Shown: positions 23,482 through 35,642, counted from the first letter of the stretch. The stretch: 64,000 nucleotides of DNA from Limonium bicolor (GCA_023374045.1 CM041780.1:29630337-29694336), one strand, 5' to 3'. A program made the numbers and translations. Notes: generated by a model from the sequence alone, not told the origin.

Positions 23482-25480
23482 GTAGTTACGCTCTGAGCCC
23501 GAGAAAACAAGCCGGTGAAATACTTAGAATATAGGTGCCCTTAAAACTGGGGAATTGGGGTAGAATTGGGAAGTGAGGATTCCAGTAAGGCACGACTCCT
23601 AACCCTTCTTGGATTAGTGAATGATTCTTTATACACTTTTTGTATGAATGTCTGTTAGGAATAGTGTGTTGCCATACGTTTGATCATTAAACTATAGAGA
23701 AAATAATAATAATAATAATAAGTCTGGAACATTATCAATTGGGTATAATAAGATCTTGGTTGGAATAAATCATACATTGAACTACTTTCAAAAGCATACG
23801 TATGGAAAATACATGGCTAAGAAAGCAATGCTTTAAAAGCTTGTACACATGTTCCCAGAATTTTAAAGAATACTTTTGGTTGGAAATAGTATACAAGTGG
23901 AGCTTTGAATAACTAAGTGATATATACTTCAACTCCTTTAAAGCTTGAAATAAATCTCAAGACTACTTGGTACAAATTATTACCTAAAGATAATGTTTAA
24001 GATAAATCTTAAGTCTAGAAAATTATTAATGTAACAAGAACTAGTAACTCATCAGAAAAGATCAACATCCAAAACCTGTAATCCACACTAAAACTCTATG
24101 TTAACTTCAGAAAGAAAATACATAAACCTAACACCCTACGGGAAGTGCCTGGTGCGACGAACTCCTAGGCTGAAAGTAGTGGGGGTGCACACTCACTTCT
24201 GGAAGTCTAGGGGCTAGACAAGCCTTGTCATCTAACCGTAAATAATCTTCTACGCAAGTGATGGATTGTGTTGAACTTGAGGAGGATTGGTGGTAAGACG
24301 TTACCATCATGAAATCTTGAGCTAGGCATATTTCATTACTAGCCACATAACAATTCAAAATTTGTATCTTAAGATTCAGTATTAAAATTCATACATGTAA
24401 AGGGTTTATTGAGTTAATATTTGGTGAAAATACCTATACATGGAGGAAGGGGATTTAATTTGGTTACTCCAAGGTACAACATCTACCCCTTATTAAATAT
24501 AAAAAAATATATATATTAAAGGAAGTAACTAAAGATTGCGTGAAGGAAAGTATACTAACTAAATATCATTGATTCTTAAATACTTGGAGTATGAGCATCT
24601 AAAAATGAGAGTTACTTACTTATTGGAAATTCTCATGCTTATTTGAAGTTTAACATTATACATATGCAAAATTTTAGAAGTCACAGAAGGTGTATTTTTA
24701 TAAAGGATATATACAAATTTTAATGTATGGTTGGCTAATAAAGCTTTGAATATAATTTTGAAAGACTATCTAGACTTATTATATGATCTAAATTATTATT
24801 TAAACTACTCAACATGTTTACACCTGATTATAGCTTGTTAATATATTGATATGTGAAAATAACATAAATGGCACATTTACATATTTTAAGGTTATAAATT
24901 CGGTACAAGGTTTCATGAAAGATTTAATTGCATTAAAAAAAAGAGTTTTAATATATAGTATACTATTTTAATAAGTTCATGAATTTTTAAGCCATGACAA
25001 TTAAGAAACTTTAGGTTAAAATGCTTCTAGAGAAATGTTGTAAGTAAGATGGCATTTAAATAATTACATTACATTATAATGGAATTTTTCTTTTATGAAT
25101 TAATATTTTCCAAATCACATGATTAAGATTTTGATACCTACTACACCCAATACTTAAATAAAGAAAGATGAACTAAAATGTTATTATTATCTAAGTATAA
25201 CCTATGTTCCGTTCTCAAAATTTAACCTCTATATGAATGATGAATTCTAAACTTTGTTCTTGTCAATGACCGTAAGAGAGGCAAATGAGTTAGGAAAGCA
25301 TGTTGGGAAACTAAAAGATTTAATTATAATCAAGCTAGAATAACAACGAGTGATATTGTGCATCAAAAATGAACTGCATCCTTGAAGGAGGAATCTCCAT
25401 AGGAGATGTAAATATAGGCTCCTTCAAAGTGAGTTTAAATTCCACTTCATTATTACGAGACGGATATGGGTCGTACCCTA

Positions 25481-25493
25481 TTTTAAGGGGGGG
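25481..25493 (+). promoter_or_regulatory. Purine tract 1 in C
   Basis: TTTTAAGGGGGGG within a stretch reading GGGTCGTACCC...GGTACGAC, like the post-pol tract of A and B. Confidence 0.6.
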
Positions 25494-25889
25494 TACGACA
25501 TCTTCATAAAATAAACATACAAATAAAAATGAACATTAATGGACATATCATTCGTACTGGTCATAAAATGAATAGGTAAGGATCATAAAATAAAATTTTA
25601 TAATAATCAAGAAAATACAAATACATAACAATCAGGGGGTACAAATAAATATCGATCATAGATAAATTCAACAGTTCCATAAAATTTACAACAAAGCTTG
25701 ATAATAAGGTGCTGAATTCTTTGAATGTATGTTTGATAATAGAAACAAATGTTTGGGAATTGTTATTGGATGAATACCCTTGAGTGGTTGATTGTTTGGT
25801 ATACATTTTAAAGCTTGTAGTACAACTTGATATTTAGTTTACCCACACACCGGAAGCGGGTGTGAGTAGTTGGTAGATAAATCATAAAC

Positions 25890-25921
25890 TTCGGGACGAA
25901 GTTCTCTTTTAAGGGGGGGTA
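25890..25921 (+). promoter_or_regulatory. Purine tract 2 in C (polypurine tract-like)
   Basis: ACTTCGGGACGAAGTT followed by TTTTAAGGGGGGGTAGA, the usual layout just before a Ty3 3' LTR. Here it is followed by about 0.2 kb of other sequence, then B. A second ACTTCGAGG-CGAAGTT motif occurs at about 40826-40840, directly against the shortened 3' LTR. Confidence 0.7.
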
Positions 25922-26131
25922 GAGCATAATCTTTCTTCGCTACCTCATCCAGATTATGCCCTGTTGCGTGATTAGCAGAGTAAGAGGTGTATGTGTGTAC
26001 TTGGTTTTACATTATGACACCGCATGTGACTTTTTTTTTTATCATGAAATATCTCGGTATATCTTGGTTCAGTTTGAGTTTGAGTAATCTCGGGTGGAAT
26101 GTGGAATGGGAATGGATGGAAATAAAGGATT

Positions 26132-26136
26132 GGATT
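26132..26136. repeat. Target-site duplication of B, left copy (ggatt)
   Basis: GGATT before the left TG of B, repeated at 40745-40749. Confidence 0.95.
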
Positions 26137-29100
26137 TGTAACACCCCATCCAAAGCCTTTCGTGGTTATCGCAATCTGAAGACTTAATCGAAAACGTCGC
26201 AGCGGAAATATACAACACCTGGACCTTGCCACGGTCTGATCGTTAGAATATACCGGCTTATATACTTACAATACTTATCCAAAAACACTTATCCAACTTA
26301 AACATCAACATTCGTATACCACAACCAACCGAGTGCTAGTATCTTAACATAATCCCAAACTTACATCAGTTTAATATAAACAGTCGGGAGCACAGGCGCA
26401 ACCCGAACTCAAAATAAAAGTCCCCACCTAAGTCTAACCGCTCCTACTCTCGTAGTGCGTCCTCATGGGCCTCTTACCTGCAAGTGTAAAAATAGCCCCC
26501 GAGGGGGTCAGCACGAATGCTGGTACACCCTCTCATGGCCCCCAAGCTAACGGGGCTACGACGACTAATTGTCGATAGCATGGAAATTGATTACATACAC
26601 AAGCATAATATGAAGTGCAAAAACAATAACCACAGATGAACATATATAGTTCACAAACAATGAACGACTCAAGCGTCCTCTTATCAAGTGGGTTAGTAAC
26701 CCCCTCCTTAGTCCTCATTTCCTTAATCTTAGTTCCTTACCTTACCTTAATCTTAATCTCAATCTTAATCTTAATCTCAGTATACAAACCTTTCCTGGAA
26801 GGGATTGGTTGTAGCTTAATTCGAACCTGGGATTTAGGTGATCCCACCGCACCATCTTAATGCCACCTACTCTGGACGGGAGTCCAGCGTAGCTGAGCCG
26901 GCAACCGGCCCTAGGCTACAAGTCCGAAGACAAGTCCTTAAGCGGAGGGCGGATCTGATTCAGATACCGTCCCCCTTTTTCCTTAGCATGCATGACCGGA
27001 GATCGGTCCCGGGTTTCCTCACTCAAGTTCCAGTTAGTAGACATCTTAAACCCATGTGCTAGCTAAGCCTTAACGGGCATTAACCAACAACCATCAAACT
27101 TAATCTTATTCTTAACTCAGTAAGTACTAATCTTGTTAGTAACAATCTCAAAGTCTCGCGGGTTAGTGTAAATATAACACAATCACACGAGAACAATATA
27201 ACCGGTTGCATGCTTTATCTTGTTTTAGTCATAGCAAATAAACAGATAGCACACAAGCCGAGGGACACCTCGTTAGCAAGCAGGTCACAAGAAGGATTGT
27301 ACCGTTCACCGTCGATCGTTGTTTGACTAATCTTCTTCGGGGTCCCAACTCACAAACCTAAAACATTCATTCATTTTTAGGTTATTAGTTATTTGCACCT
27401 TACTTAACTCACTTAGTCCCTAAGGACTTCCATCAATAACCTCTCAAGTCTTTATCACTTAGTCTTACAAACTTAACTTTAAACATTAAAACTTATACTT
27501 AATCTTAACTTAATTCCTTAAGTTCTTAGGGCCCAATCATTACTACCCTACTAATGGCATACCCTAATACCATTAACACCTCAGAAATTTAAAATTTCTT
27601 TTTTTTTTTTTTTTTTAGGCTCGACCGGACTTACCGACCGGACTTGCCAAGTCCGGTCCATTCCAGTACCCTTTTACCGTTGGAAAATTCACTCCGACCG
27701 GACTTACAGTCCGGTCCTATGTCCGGTCGATTCCAGAGACTTATAACCGTACAAAATTCATGCCGACCGGACTTGACAAGTCCGGTCCCATGTCCGGTCC
27801 ATTCCAGAAACATTTTCCCTCACAAACAAGCCCGACCGGACTTGTAAGTCCGGTCCCCAAGTCCGGTCGATTCCAGAAACATTTTCCGGTAGTGTAACAG
27901 AGCCCGACCGACCTTGCAAGTCCGGTCCTAAGGCCGGTCGGCTCTAGAAACTTTTTCTAAATTCTCTTTCAACTCCAAACTTCTCCTCATATATTCTAAT
28001 ATGTTATAACCTCATTTGGGCACCTCAAATACACCTTAAGCCCTCCTTAAAATACCTTAATTCACCCACCAAAATCCATCTTAGTCATTATGCATTTTCC
28101 TTGTAATAATGCTAACACTTGTAATGCTTTCCTCTAGGTTTCTAGGTGGTGGTTCATACCTAGTCCACTATGCCAAATGTTTTCTTCACCACTATAACAT
28201 CATCTCCCAAGCACTCTCACTATCTAAAACTCTTTTAAATTTTCTTAGTTCCTTAACAAGTCTAAACTTCCATCATCATCACATTATTTCCTTCCTAGTT
28301 GTGCATCAACATTTGCCTAAGTCCTAAACACTCGAATCATTCTCTTGATTCCTAAATCTTCCATGGTGATACCTAAGTCATCATAAGTCATTAAAACACC
28401 TTAACTTCACCCTTTTTCATCAAGACAACCCATAGAACATTCCTAGTACTTCCTTAGTCATTAAATTCCCTTAGGATATCTTAAACACAAAAACTCTCCT
28501 TTAAATTTTGCCATGGGTTCTCTAGTATATAGTACCTCCTAACACATGTTTTTCTCCATCAACAACCAATACCACACAAATTCTCATCACAATGGCTTAA
28601 CACCCAATTACAACAAAACACACCACACCATCATCATATAGTGCTTAAACTTAAAATGCTTGGCACTTAGCCCTTAAATGACATAATCTTAACCACTGAA
28701 TTTCCACATATATATGCCTTCAACCTGCGAATACACTCAACAAGGCTCCCATTGAAATAAAATGCTTCTTGTACTTCACCTTTATATTCTTAAACTATCT
28801 CTTTTCTCATTTGCTCCTTAGTCACAAGTTCACAAGAATAGTCATTGTTTCTCCTAGGTTTTATAGCACCTTCCCAATATAAACTCTACACTAAACTCAT
28901 CATATACCCACATCTCATTCCCTTAAAACAACAAAACACCTTAAGGTAAGTAATTTACCTTGTTTTCTCTCACAAGCTTAAAAGCTTTTCTCCTTAGGTT
29001 TTCTTTGTTCAATCTCGGTCACCAATGTGATTCTCCTTGCCAATGTTCTAACCAATATCCAATGACTCCAATGAGTACTAGATAACACATTAACCCTAAG

Positions 29101-30254
29101 GAACAAACCCTAGGTTTAAAAATATGTTTTAAGGTATTAATGTGATTGTTTTACCTTGGTTTCTCAAGACAAACTTGGATGTGAAGCAAGAAGGACTTCC
29201 TCTCTCCTTTGAAGAGTAGAAACAAGCTAGAACAAGGCATAAACATGGAGTCCCATGAGTATATATTTTCGGACATGTGAAGAAAATGGTGGAAACCTAG
29301 ATTTTCTTACACTTTCTTTACCTTAAGAGAATGGAGATGCCAATGGAGTCTCCAAACTTGAATTTCCTCCTCTAATGGTGGTTTGACTTGGCACCAAAAT
29401 GAAGCTCTTGAAGTTTTGAAAAGATAGAAAGGAGAGCTTGAGCTAACTAAGAAGAATATGTATTTTGTTTTGGATTTGGAGCTAAAATGAGCAAGATGTG
29501 GCCAAGGAATGGCTTTCATGGAGGTGAGCTCTACGTGAAATGGAGAAGAGAAAGAAGCAAGAAATCGTGTGAAACAAGGAAATGAAGAAGTGAGGAGAGA
29601 GTAAGCAAAATGTGATATTTATCTTAAAAGGTGAATAGTACTTTATGCTTTATAACTTATTTGCTTTCTAATTACTAATGATCATGAAGGTGGTGACTCA
29701 CCTCCTAAAAACCGGCCCCCTTTTAGTAATGAGGGTAGTTTAGTCTTTGTTGACCAAATGTCTCACTTATATAGACTTATGTTATAAACTAGCTTAATTA
29801 ATTCACTATTCATCAAAAACAAGGCACATTGTTTGTGAAATTTTTGATTTCCCATTGATATAGACTCCAAATGTGATACTATATAGTACACATGTTAATT
29901 AAAGAGTAATGATGGACATTTAGCCATTCAAACTCATTTACAAGACAATTTTTCAAAAACATGCTTTAAGACTCCTTAAAGCACATTTTGTGTTTTAACT
30001 AGTTTTCAAGCTTGGTTTTCTTTGGTAATTGACTTAAAATGACCATTAGGATATTACTAAGGTCTTAGAACAATATTTGGGTACTCTCCCATGTCTCTCC
30101 AAGCTTAGAGCACGTTTTTGCTTAAACTGCTCTTTTTGGTGTTTCCTTATATTTCTTTGATTAGAAATGTTTCTTAATGTTTCTAAGGCATTATTTAGCC
30201 TCCTTATATCTTAGTTTATCATTTAAACACCATATCTAAGTTTGGGGTATTTCA
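26137..30254 (-). repeat. 3' LTR of element B (4.1 kb)
   Basis: TGTAACACCCC...GGGGTATTTCA, followed by the polypurine tract. Nearly identical to the 5' LTR at 36606-40744 and to solo LTR E in reverse. It contains a (CTTAAT)-like simple repeat near 26725-26785, a T-run at about 27600-27616 and the palindromic array 27619-27945. No gene is visible. Confidence 0.95.
27619..27945. repeat. Palindromic array in the B 3' LTR (GACCGGACTT type)
   Basis: About five irregular units of about 65 bases, each pairing GACCGGACTTG with CAAGTCCGGTC and ending in ATTCCAGAAACATTTTC-like spacers. A poly-T run flanks it on the left. Confidence 0.92.
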
Positions 30255-30275
30255 ATCTACCCCCCTTAAAAGAAC
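30255..30275 (-). promoter_or_regulatory. Polypurine tract of element B
   Basis: Minus strand CTTTTAAGGGGGGTAGAT directly against the 3' LTR, preceded by an AACTTTGAGGACAAAGTT motif. Confidence 0.9.
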
Positions 30276-30565
30276 TTTGTCCTCAAAGTTCACACATGTG
30301 CTTAACCATTCACGGTACACATTTCTCTTAATCTTAATACCACATCTTATATTCACATTCGTACATCTCAAGACTCAAAGGTCAATCTAAATACAATACA
30401 TGAGTATCATACATAACTCAAACTTACACCGAAGTGTAGCAACTTACACAAATCCACATCTTAAACAACCAAACAAACGACAAACATGATCGTTTCCTAA
30501 CTCAAAAAGCGAGGAAGCTCTACCCCCCTTAAAAAGGGGTACGCCCCGTACCCTATACAGACGAT
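30276..30565. other. Non-coding spacer after pol of B
   Basis: About 0.3 kb between the pol stop and the polypurine tract. It contains a second purine tract (30516-30555; minus strand TTTTTAAGGGGGGTAGAG) matching the one in A. Confidence 0.7.
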
Positions 30566-33500
30566 CTAGTCAGTAAATAAAGAAGGGTACTTCGCCCTCA
30601 TCTTATCCTCTAATTCCCACGTGGCCTCTTCGACATCCTGGTTAGACCGAGAACCTTCACCAGTCGCACTGACTTGTGGCGAGTGTCCCTAGTCTTACTG
30701 TCCAAGATTCTCTGAGGATCTCCACGGATCTCATGTTTGGTTCTAAAGTCAACCTCTCAGGTTCTAACACATGGGAGGGGTGGTGCATGTATTTCTTCAG
30801 CTGTGAAACATGAAAAACATGCACTTTACCCAGCTCAGCAGGTAAATTCAACCTGTAAGCAACCGGGCCCACCCGCTCCGTAATCTCATAAGGACCAACA
30901 AATTTCGGGCTTAACTTGCCCTTCTCCCCTGCCCAAACCTGAATACACCCTTCATCGGTGATACTCGCAGAAATACCCGGTCGCCCACTGCGAACTCCAG
31001 GTCCCGTCGTCGAACATCAGCATACGACTTCTGCCTATCTTGAGCAGCTTTCATGTTCTCCCTGATTTGCTGAACTTCAGCCTTAACTTGTTCTAAGTAC
31101 TCTGGTCCTATAATGACCGTCTCACTCGACTCATCCCAGCAGAGCGGTGTACGACATGGTCTACCGTACAACGCTTGAAAAGGTGCCATCTTGATCGAAG
31201 CGTGATAGTGTTGTTGTATGAAAACTCGATCAGATGCAATCTATCAATCCAACTGCCCTGGAAGTCTAAGGCACATGCTCTCAGCATGTCCTCGAGTGTC
31301 TGAATAGTACGCTCAGTCTGACCATCTGTCTGAGGATGGAACGCGGTACTCAGTTTGAGTTCTGTACCCAACGCTTCTCTGGTAGCTCTCCAGTACCTCG
31401 AAAGGAATCTGGTATCTCTATCTGACACTATGGTCTTTGGTGTGCCATGATGCCTCATGATTTCTTTCTCAAATAACTCAGCTAATTTGGTCACCTTCCA
31501 AGTATCCTTCATCGGTATGAATCGGGCTACTTTGGTAAGGCGATCCACCACCACCCATATCATGTTGAGACCTCCCCTAGCAGGTGGAAGTCCAACTACG
31601 AAGTCCATGGAGATATCATGGAACTTCCACTCCGGAACTGGCATCGACTGTACCATTCCGCCCGGTCGTCTGTGCTCGAATTTCACCTTCTGGCATGTGA
31701 GACACCTCAAGACGAACTCGGTAACATCTGTCTTCATCCCTGACCACCAGAAGTATCTCTTCATGTCTTTATACATTTTGGAGGCTCCCGGATGGATGGA
31801 AACTGAAGAACAGTGTGATTCTCTAAGTATACGGTCTTTCAGATCCGTGTTACCTCGTGGTATGCATAATCGGCCCTTAAGTCTGATCAGATCATCATCA
31901 TGAAGTCTGAAGTCATATTTCTGACTCTCAAAGGTACCATCTGTCAGCTTCTGTCTGACCTCTCTCATATACTCATCAGTCCTCTGAGCCTCTCGCACCT
32001 CATCAACCAAGCTGGAGAAAGAAACTAGCGAATGGAGTGAGTGTGCTCGACGGCTCAGGGCATCTGCTACAACATTGGCCTTCCCTTCTTTGTATTGGAG
32101 GTCAATGTCATAGTCTTTCAGAAATTCTAACCATCTCCTCTGTCGAAGATTTAACTCCTTCTGAGTGAATATGTATTTCAAACTTTTATGATCGGTGTAG
32201 ATCGTGACACTAACCCCATATAAGTAGTGGCGCCATATCTTCAAAGCGAAGACTACAGCTCCCAGCTCTAAATCATGTGTGGGGTAGTTCTCCTCATGTT
32301 TCTTCAACTGGCGTGAGGCATATGCCACCACCTTGCCATGTTGCATGAGCACGCAACCCAGCCCTCTGCCGGATGCATCACAATAAACCTCAAAGCTCTG
32401 TACCGTCTGGAATGTCAGTACCGGTGCAGTGGTCAGTGAGTCCTTCAAGCGCTGAAATGATCTCTCACAGTCATCTGTCCACAGAAATGGTGCATCTTTC
32501 TTCATCAGACTGGTCATCGGCTTCGCGACCTTGCTGAAATCTCTAACAATCTCCTGTAGTAACCTGCCAGACCGAGAAAGCTCCGGATGTCGGTAACAGT
32601 CTTCGGCCTTGGCCAGGTACGTACGGCATCAATCTTTGCTGGATCCACTGCGATCCCAGCATCTGAGATGACATGACCTAGGAAAGACCTGGTCAAGCCA
32701 AAACTCACACTTGGAGAACTTAGCATATAGCTGGTTCTCCCTTAATATTTCCAACACCCCCCTCAAATGTTCCTCATGCTCAACCTTAGACTTTGAATAT
32801 ATCAGAATATCATCAATAAAAACCACAACCGACTTGTCCAGCTGCTCCCGGAACAAGCGGTTCATCAGATCCATAAACTTCGCCGGTGCGTTCGACAAAC
32901 CGAACGGCATCACTGTAAACTCATAGTGGCCGTATCGTGTCCGGAATGCCGTCTTCTCAATATCTCCCTCCTTAATGGCTATCTGATGATACCCCGATCT
33001 GAGATCAATCTTGGAAACACAGATGCTCCCTTCAACTGATCGAACAGATCGTCAATGCGGGGTAGTGGGTACTTATTCTTCACTGTCACTGCATTCAGCT
33101 CTCTGTAGTCGATGCAGAGGCAGAGACTACCATCCTTCTTCTTCACGAAGAGGACTGGCGCTCCCCATGGTGACACACTTGGTCTAATGAATCCCTTATC
33201 CAACAAATCTTTCAGTTGTTCTTTTAACTCATTCATTTCTGCCGGAGCCATACGGTATGGTGCTTTGGCTATCGGTCCGGTACAAGGTAGCAGCTCAATG
33301 GTGAACTCTACCTCCCGAGTGGGTGGCATGCCGGGCAGTTCCCGTGGAAATAAGTCGGGGAACTCTGACACTACCGGTAAGTCGGGGTCGAACTCAGGGT
33401 CTCTCTCTACGTCCTGTACATAGCAGAGGTATACTTCTTCCTTTCTCCTTAATTCTCTATGCATTGCCATGGCGGTGATGATCTTAGTCGAAGGCTCTCT

Positions 33501-33937
33501 GGGCCTCTGGCGGTATGATATTGTTACCCCAGTCGGACTCCTGAGCAGCAATCTATGCTCGGCGCAGAGGATACGTCCCTTGTGCCGCTCCAACCAGTTC
33601 ATCCCGAAGATAACATCAAATCCTAGCTTACTGAACTCAATGAAACTGACTGGGAAGTCTTCCCCCTTAATTCTGATGGTGGCTCCTCGGTAGTAACGAG
33701 TGCAACGAACCTTCTCCTTAGACGGGAGCGTAACCGTGAAGTCGGGTAGCTCCTCAGCGTCTAGCCCCAACCTGCTCGCAAATGATGCAGAGACAAAGGT
33801 ATGCGAGGCCCCTGAGTCGAAGAGAACTGATGCCTCAATCCCATTGATCGGAAAGGTGCCGGTGAGGATAGTACCGCTAGCGTCGGCCTGTGCCTCTGTG
33901 AGTATGCTTAGTGCACCTTCCGTACCGAGTCCATAAC
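30566..33937 (-). pseudogene. pol: Protease-RT-RNase H-integrase-chromodomain of element B, frameshifted
   Basis: The exon starts at acceptor AATTAG/GTTATGG (AG at 33938-33939). Protease FDSGAS lies near 33820. RT motifs are present: [28 protein letters not shown] and [11 protein letters not shown]. RNase H ([22 protein letters not shown]) and integrase ([26 protein letters not shown]) follow within one long frame (32517-31108). The chromodomain ends at the TAG at 30566-30568. Compared with A and D, the frame shifts near 33015, 32690, 32545, 31207 and 30925, and again within the chromodomain region. Nearly all are one- or two-base indels. Either pol is truly dead or the consensus sequence has indel errors, since the LTRs are otherwise very similar. 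Confidence 0.93.
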
Positions 33938-34965
33938 CTAATTGTGTTCACAAGCTTCATGAGTATTGATGGTATAACAAGAGTCGTAACAATTTATATG
34001 AACAACACTGTTATTTTATTTATGACCATCCTGTTTACAACATGTGCTTCAATCTTACATCTCATTTCTCATCTCATTCTAACATTACATGGCTAATATT
34101 GTCTAAAGGTTAGGTTTAATCTTCCTGGTCTCATATGCGTCGCATTGATTACCGCTGACGGTGCTGTATTCAGCTTGATCCTCTTAATCCCATGGTATAA
34201 CATCCTTGATTCTCCTCCCAAAATTAATACATCACCTGACTTAAGTACTATCTTATCTGCACGGTCCGCACGCTTCTGCTCGCCGTATAAAAACTCCGCA
34301 TCATCTCCAATGGACCAAGACACTACGGGTATCCCTCTTTCGAGAGACTCCGTTGTCTCGTCCTTATCCTGGTGTAGTCCCAGTTTCCCATCTTTTTCGT
34401 AGAAGTTTACAATGCAAATGTCTGGCTGGATGTCTGGAATCGGTTCAGCTTCCAACTGCTGAGCGATTTCCATGACTTGTGTAATAACTGGATGGAACTC
34501 TTCGAGTATTCCCGGTGGTGAGACTCCATCTTGCTCCCTTGTGGTTTGGTAATTTTTGGCATACGGATTCCAATCCTTGCCCAAGCTCATCATCTTTAAT
34601 TTCATCTTTGCTCCCCCTGGGTACTCTGGTGTGTAAAAACCTCCCGGTCCCATTCCTAGTTGATTGCACCTCCTGATGATGGCTATTTGCGCTTCGGGTG
34701 TCAGGTATCCCCTTAATAAAATCATACCTGGGCGGATAACCTGACATTGTTCGGTTGGAAAGTCCTTGGTTTTGATGTCGGTGTGCTCCGGGTAAGATGT
34801 AGATGGTATTGGGTAGCATATGTTGAATCTTCCTAAAGTGGTAGTAGGTTATGTCTTACTTAGGTTCTAATCTCATCTTATTCTTACTTAACTCATATAT
34901 TTCACCAAACATGCATGATAATGCGGTAAGCAGGTAGTTTTATTACTAAATGGTTATAGTGGTAC
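33938..34965 (-). other. Intron 3 (long form) of element B, containing the AlkB exon
   Basis: Donor GGCCAG/GTACCAC (GT at 34964-34965), acceptor AATTAG/GTTATGG (AG at 33938-33939), about 1,028 bases, phase 1, joining zinc-knuckle Gag to protease in frame. The same donor with acceptor CTTTAG/GAAGATTC (34833-34834) makes a 133-base intron opening AlkB in the same phase. Reading through the donor unspliced hits a stop after a few codons. Confidence 0.7.
34093..34832 (-). CDS. AlkB-like Fe(II)/2-oxoglutarate dioxygenase of element B (intact)
   Basis: Predicted demethylase of methylated bases in RNA or DNA. From the Met at 34725 there are 210 residues: NFY at 107-109, iron ligands H118, D120 (LGLHQDKDE) and H178 (MLYHGI), and 2-oxoglutarate arginines R202 and R208 (GRLNLTFR). 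All key residues are present and the frame is open. The N-terminal block (GGFYTPEY, LKMMSLGKDWNPY) matches the plant ALKBH1 type. The frame extends upstream of that Met for about 36 codons to the predicted acceptor, including FNICYPIP and VIRPGM, which are conserved in A and D. This suggests translation as a spliced Gag extension rather than from the Met. No linked host gene features are seen. Actual activity is untested. Confidence 0.95.
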
Positions 34966-35307
34966 CTGGCCTCGATGAGGGCTCAGGCTCATCGTCCCGG
35001 TCCACCATGTGTAGAGTGGGCCCCGTCTTCTGGGTCGCCCGTGGGTTCTTGTCCGCCGGCTGCTGCACTTTCCTCTGACCGTCAGATCCAGCTCCCTGAT
35101 CGGTCTTGCCCTTGCCCCTGGTGTCGGGCCTATAGGCTCTGCTAGCAGGGTTCCGGTAACACTCATAAGCTCGATGCCCGTAGATACCACAGAAGTTGCA
35201 CTCCACCTTATTCCCCTTACAGTCGAGCCCGGGGTGGTCCTTGTGACACCATCTACAGATGAAGCGTCGCTGGTAGCCACCATCGGCTCCCCTCTCAGTC
35301 TCAGATC
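34966..35307 (-). CDS. gag: Gag exon 3 of element B: two zinc knuckles
   Basis: Nucleocapsid. Knuckles CRWCHKDHPGLDC (CX2CX3HX4C) and CNFCGIYGHRAYEC (CX2CX4HX4C), then a Lys/Gln/Gly-rich tail ending PSSRPG at the donor. Acceptor CATCAG/GATCTG (AG at 35308-35309), phase 1. The residues after PSSRPG in the unspliced frame (TTITI, stop) are intronic. Confidence 0.88.
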
Positions 35308-35389
35308 CTGATGATTCATATCGTCAACTCTCATATCTCAAACGGTTACAAATTTATTTCTTAACTCATTCAATATCAATTTTTCTCAC
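35308..35389 (-). other. Intron 2 of element B gag
   Basis: Donor CCAAAGG/GTGAGA (GT at 35388-35389), acceptor CATCAG/GAT, 82 bases, phase 1. The position matches A and D. Confidence 0.72.
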
Positions 35390-35642
35390 CCTTTGGCGCC
35401 TTAGAGCGCAGTGGTGTAGCTGCAATAGCATAGGTCAGCTTCAATGGCTCTTCCGAAGCCTTCTCCTTTTCCTCTTTCCCTTTCGGGTTCTGATTCTTCT
35501 GGGCCTGAGGCTGGTACTTTTGTTTCTTGTACCCTCCTTGCCCTTGGCTCTCTGAGCTTTTACCAGCACTTTTCGTCTTAGCATTCTCCTCGTCCCTCAG
35601 CTGGACGGTAATCTCAACCTTAGCAGCGGCATGATAGCACTC
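35390..35642 (-). CDS. gag: Gag exon 2 of element B
   Basis: Starts at ECYHAAAKVEITVQLRDEE, the same junction as in A and D, and continues as a Lys/Gln-rich linker to the intron 2 donor. It is open throughout. It links the capsid domain to the zinc knuckles. Confidence 0.85.

Larger units (their letters stand above)
23482..26131 (+). other. Non-coding internal region of element C
   Basis: AT-rich sequence with only short random reading frames. I found no Gag, protease, RT, integrase or AlkB motif on either strand. Two purine tracts near the right end (25481-25493 and 25905-25920) resemble the post-pol and 3' polypurine tracts of the coding elements. This suggests derivation from such an element by loss of its genes, or convergent keeping of the same signals. 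Confidence 0.8.

Noticed and set aside
27619..27945. CRISPR-like array
   Set aside because: The units are irregular palindromes with conserved spacers inside plant LTRs; there are no unique spacers and no cas genes.
34093..34832. AlkB as an ordinary host gene or a plant RNA-virus relic
   Set aside because: All three copies lie in the same place between gag zinc knuckles and protease of complete or partial retrotransposons, with shared junctions. No viral replicase, movement or coat protein motif is nearby, and the protein words fit cellular ALKBH1 better.
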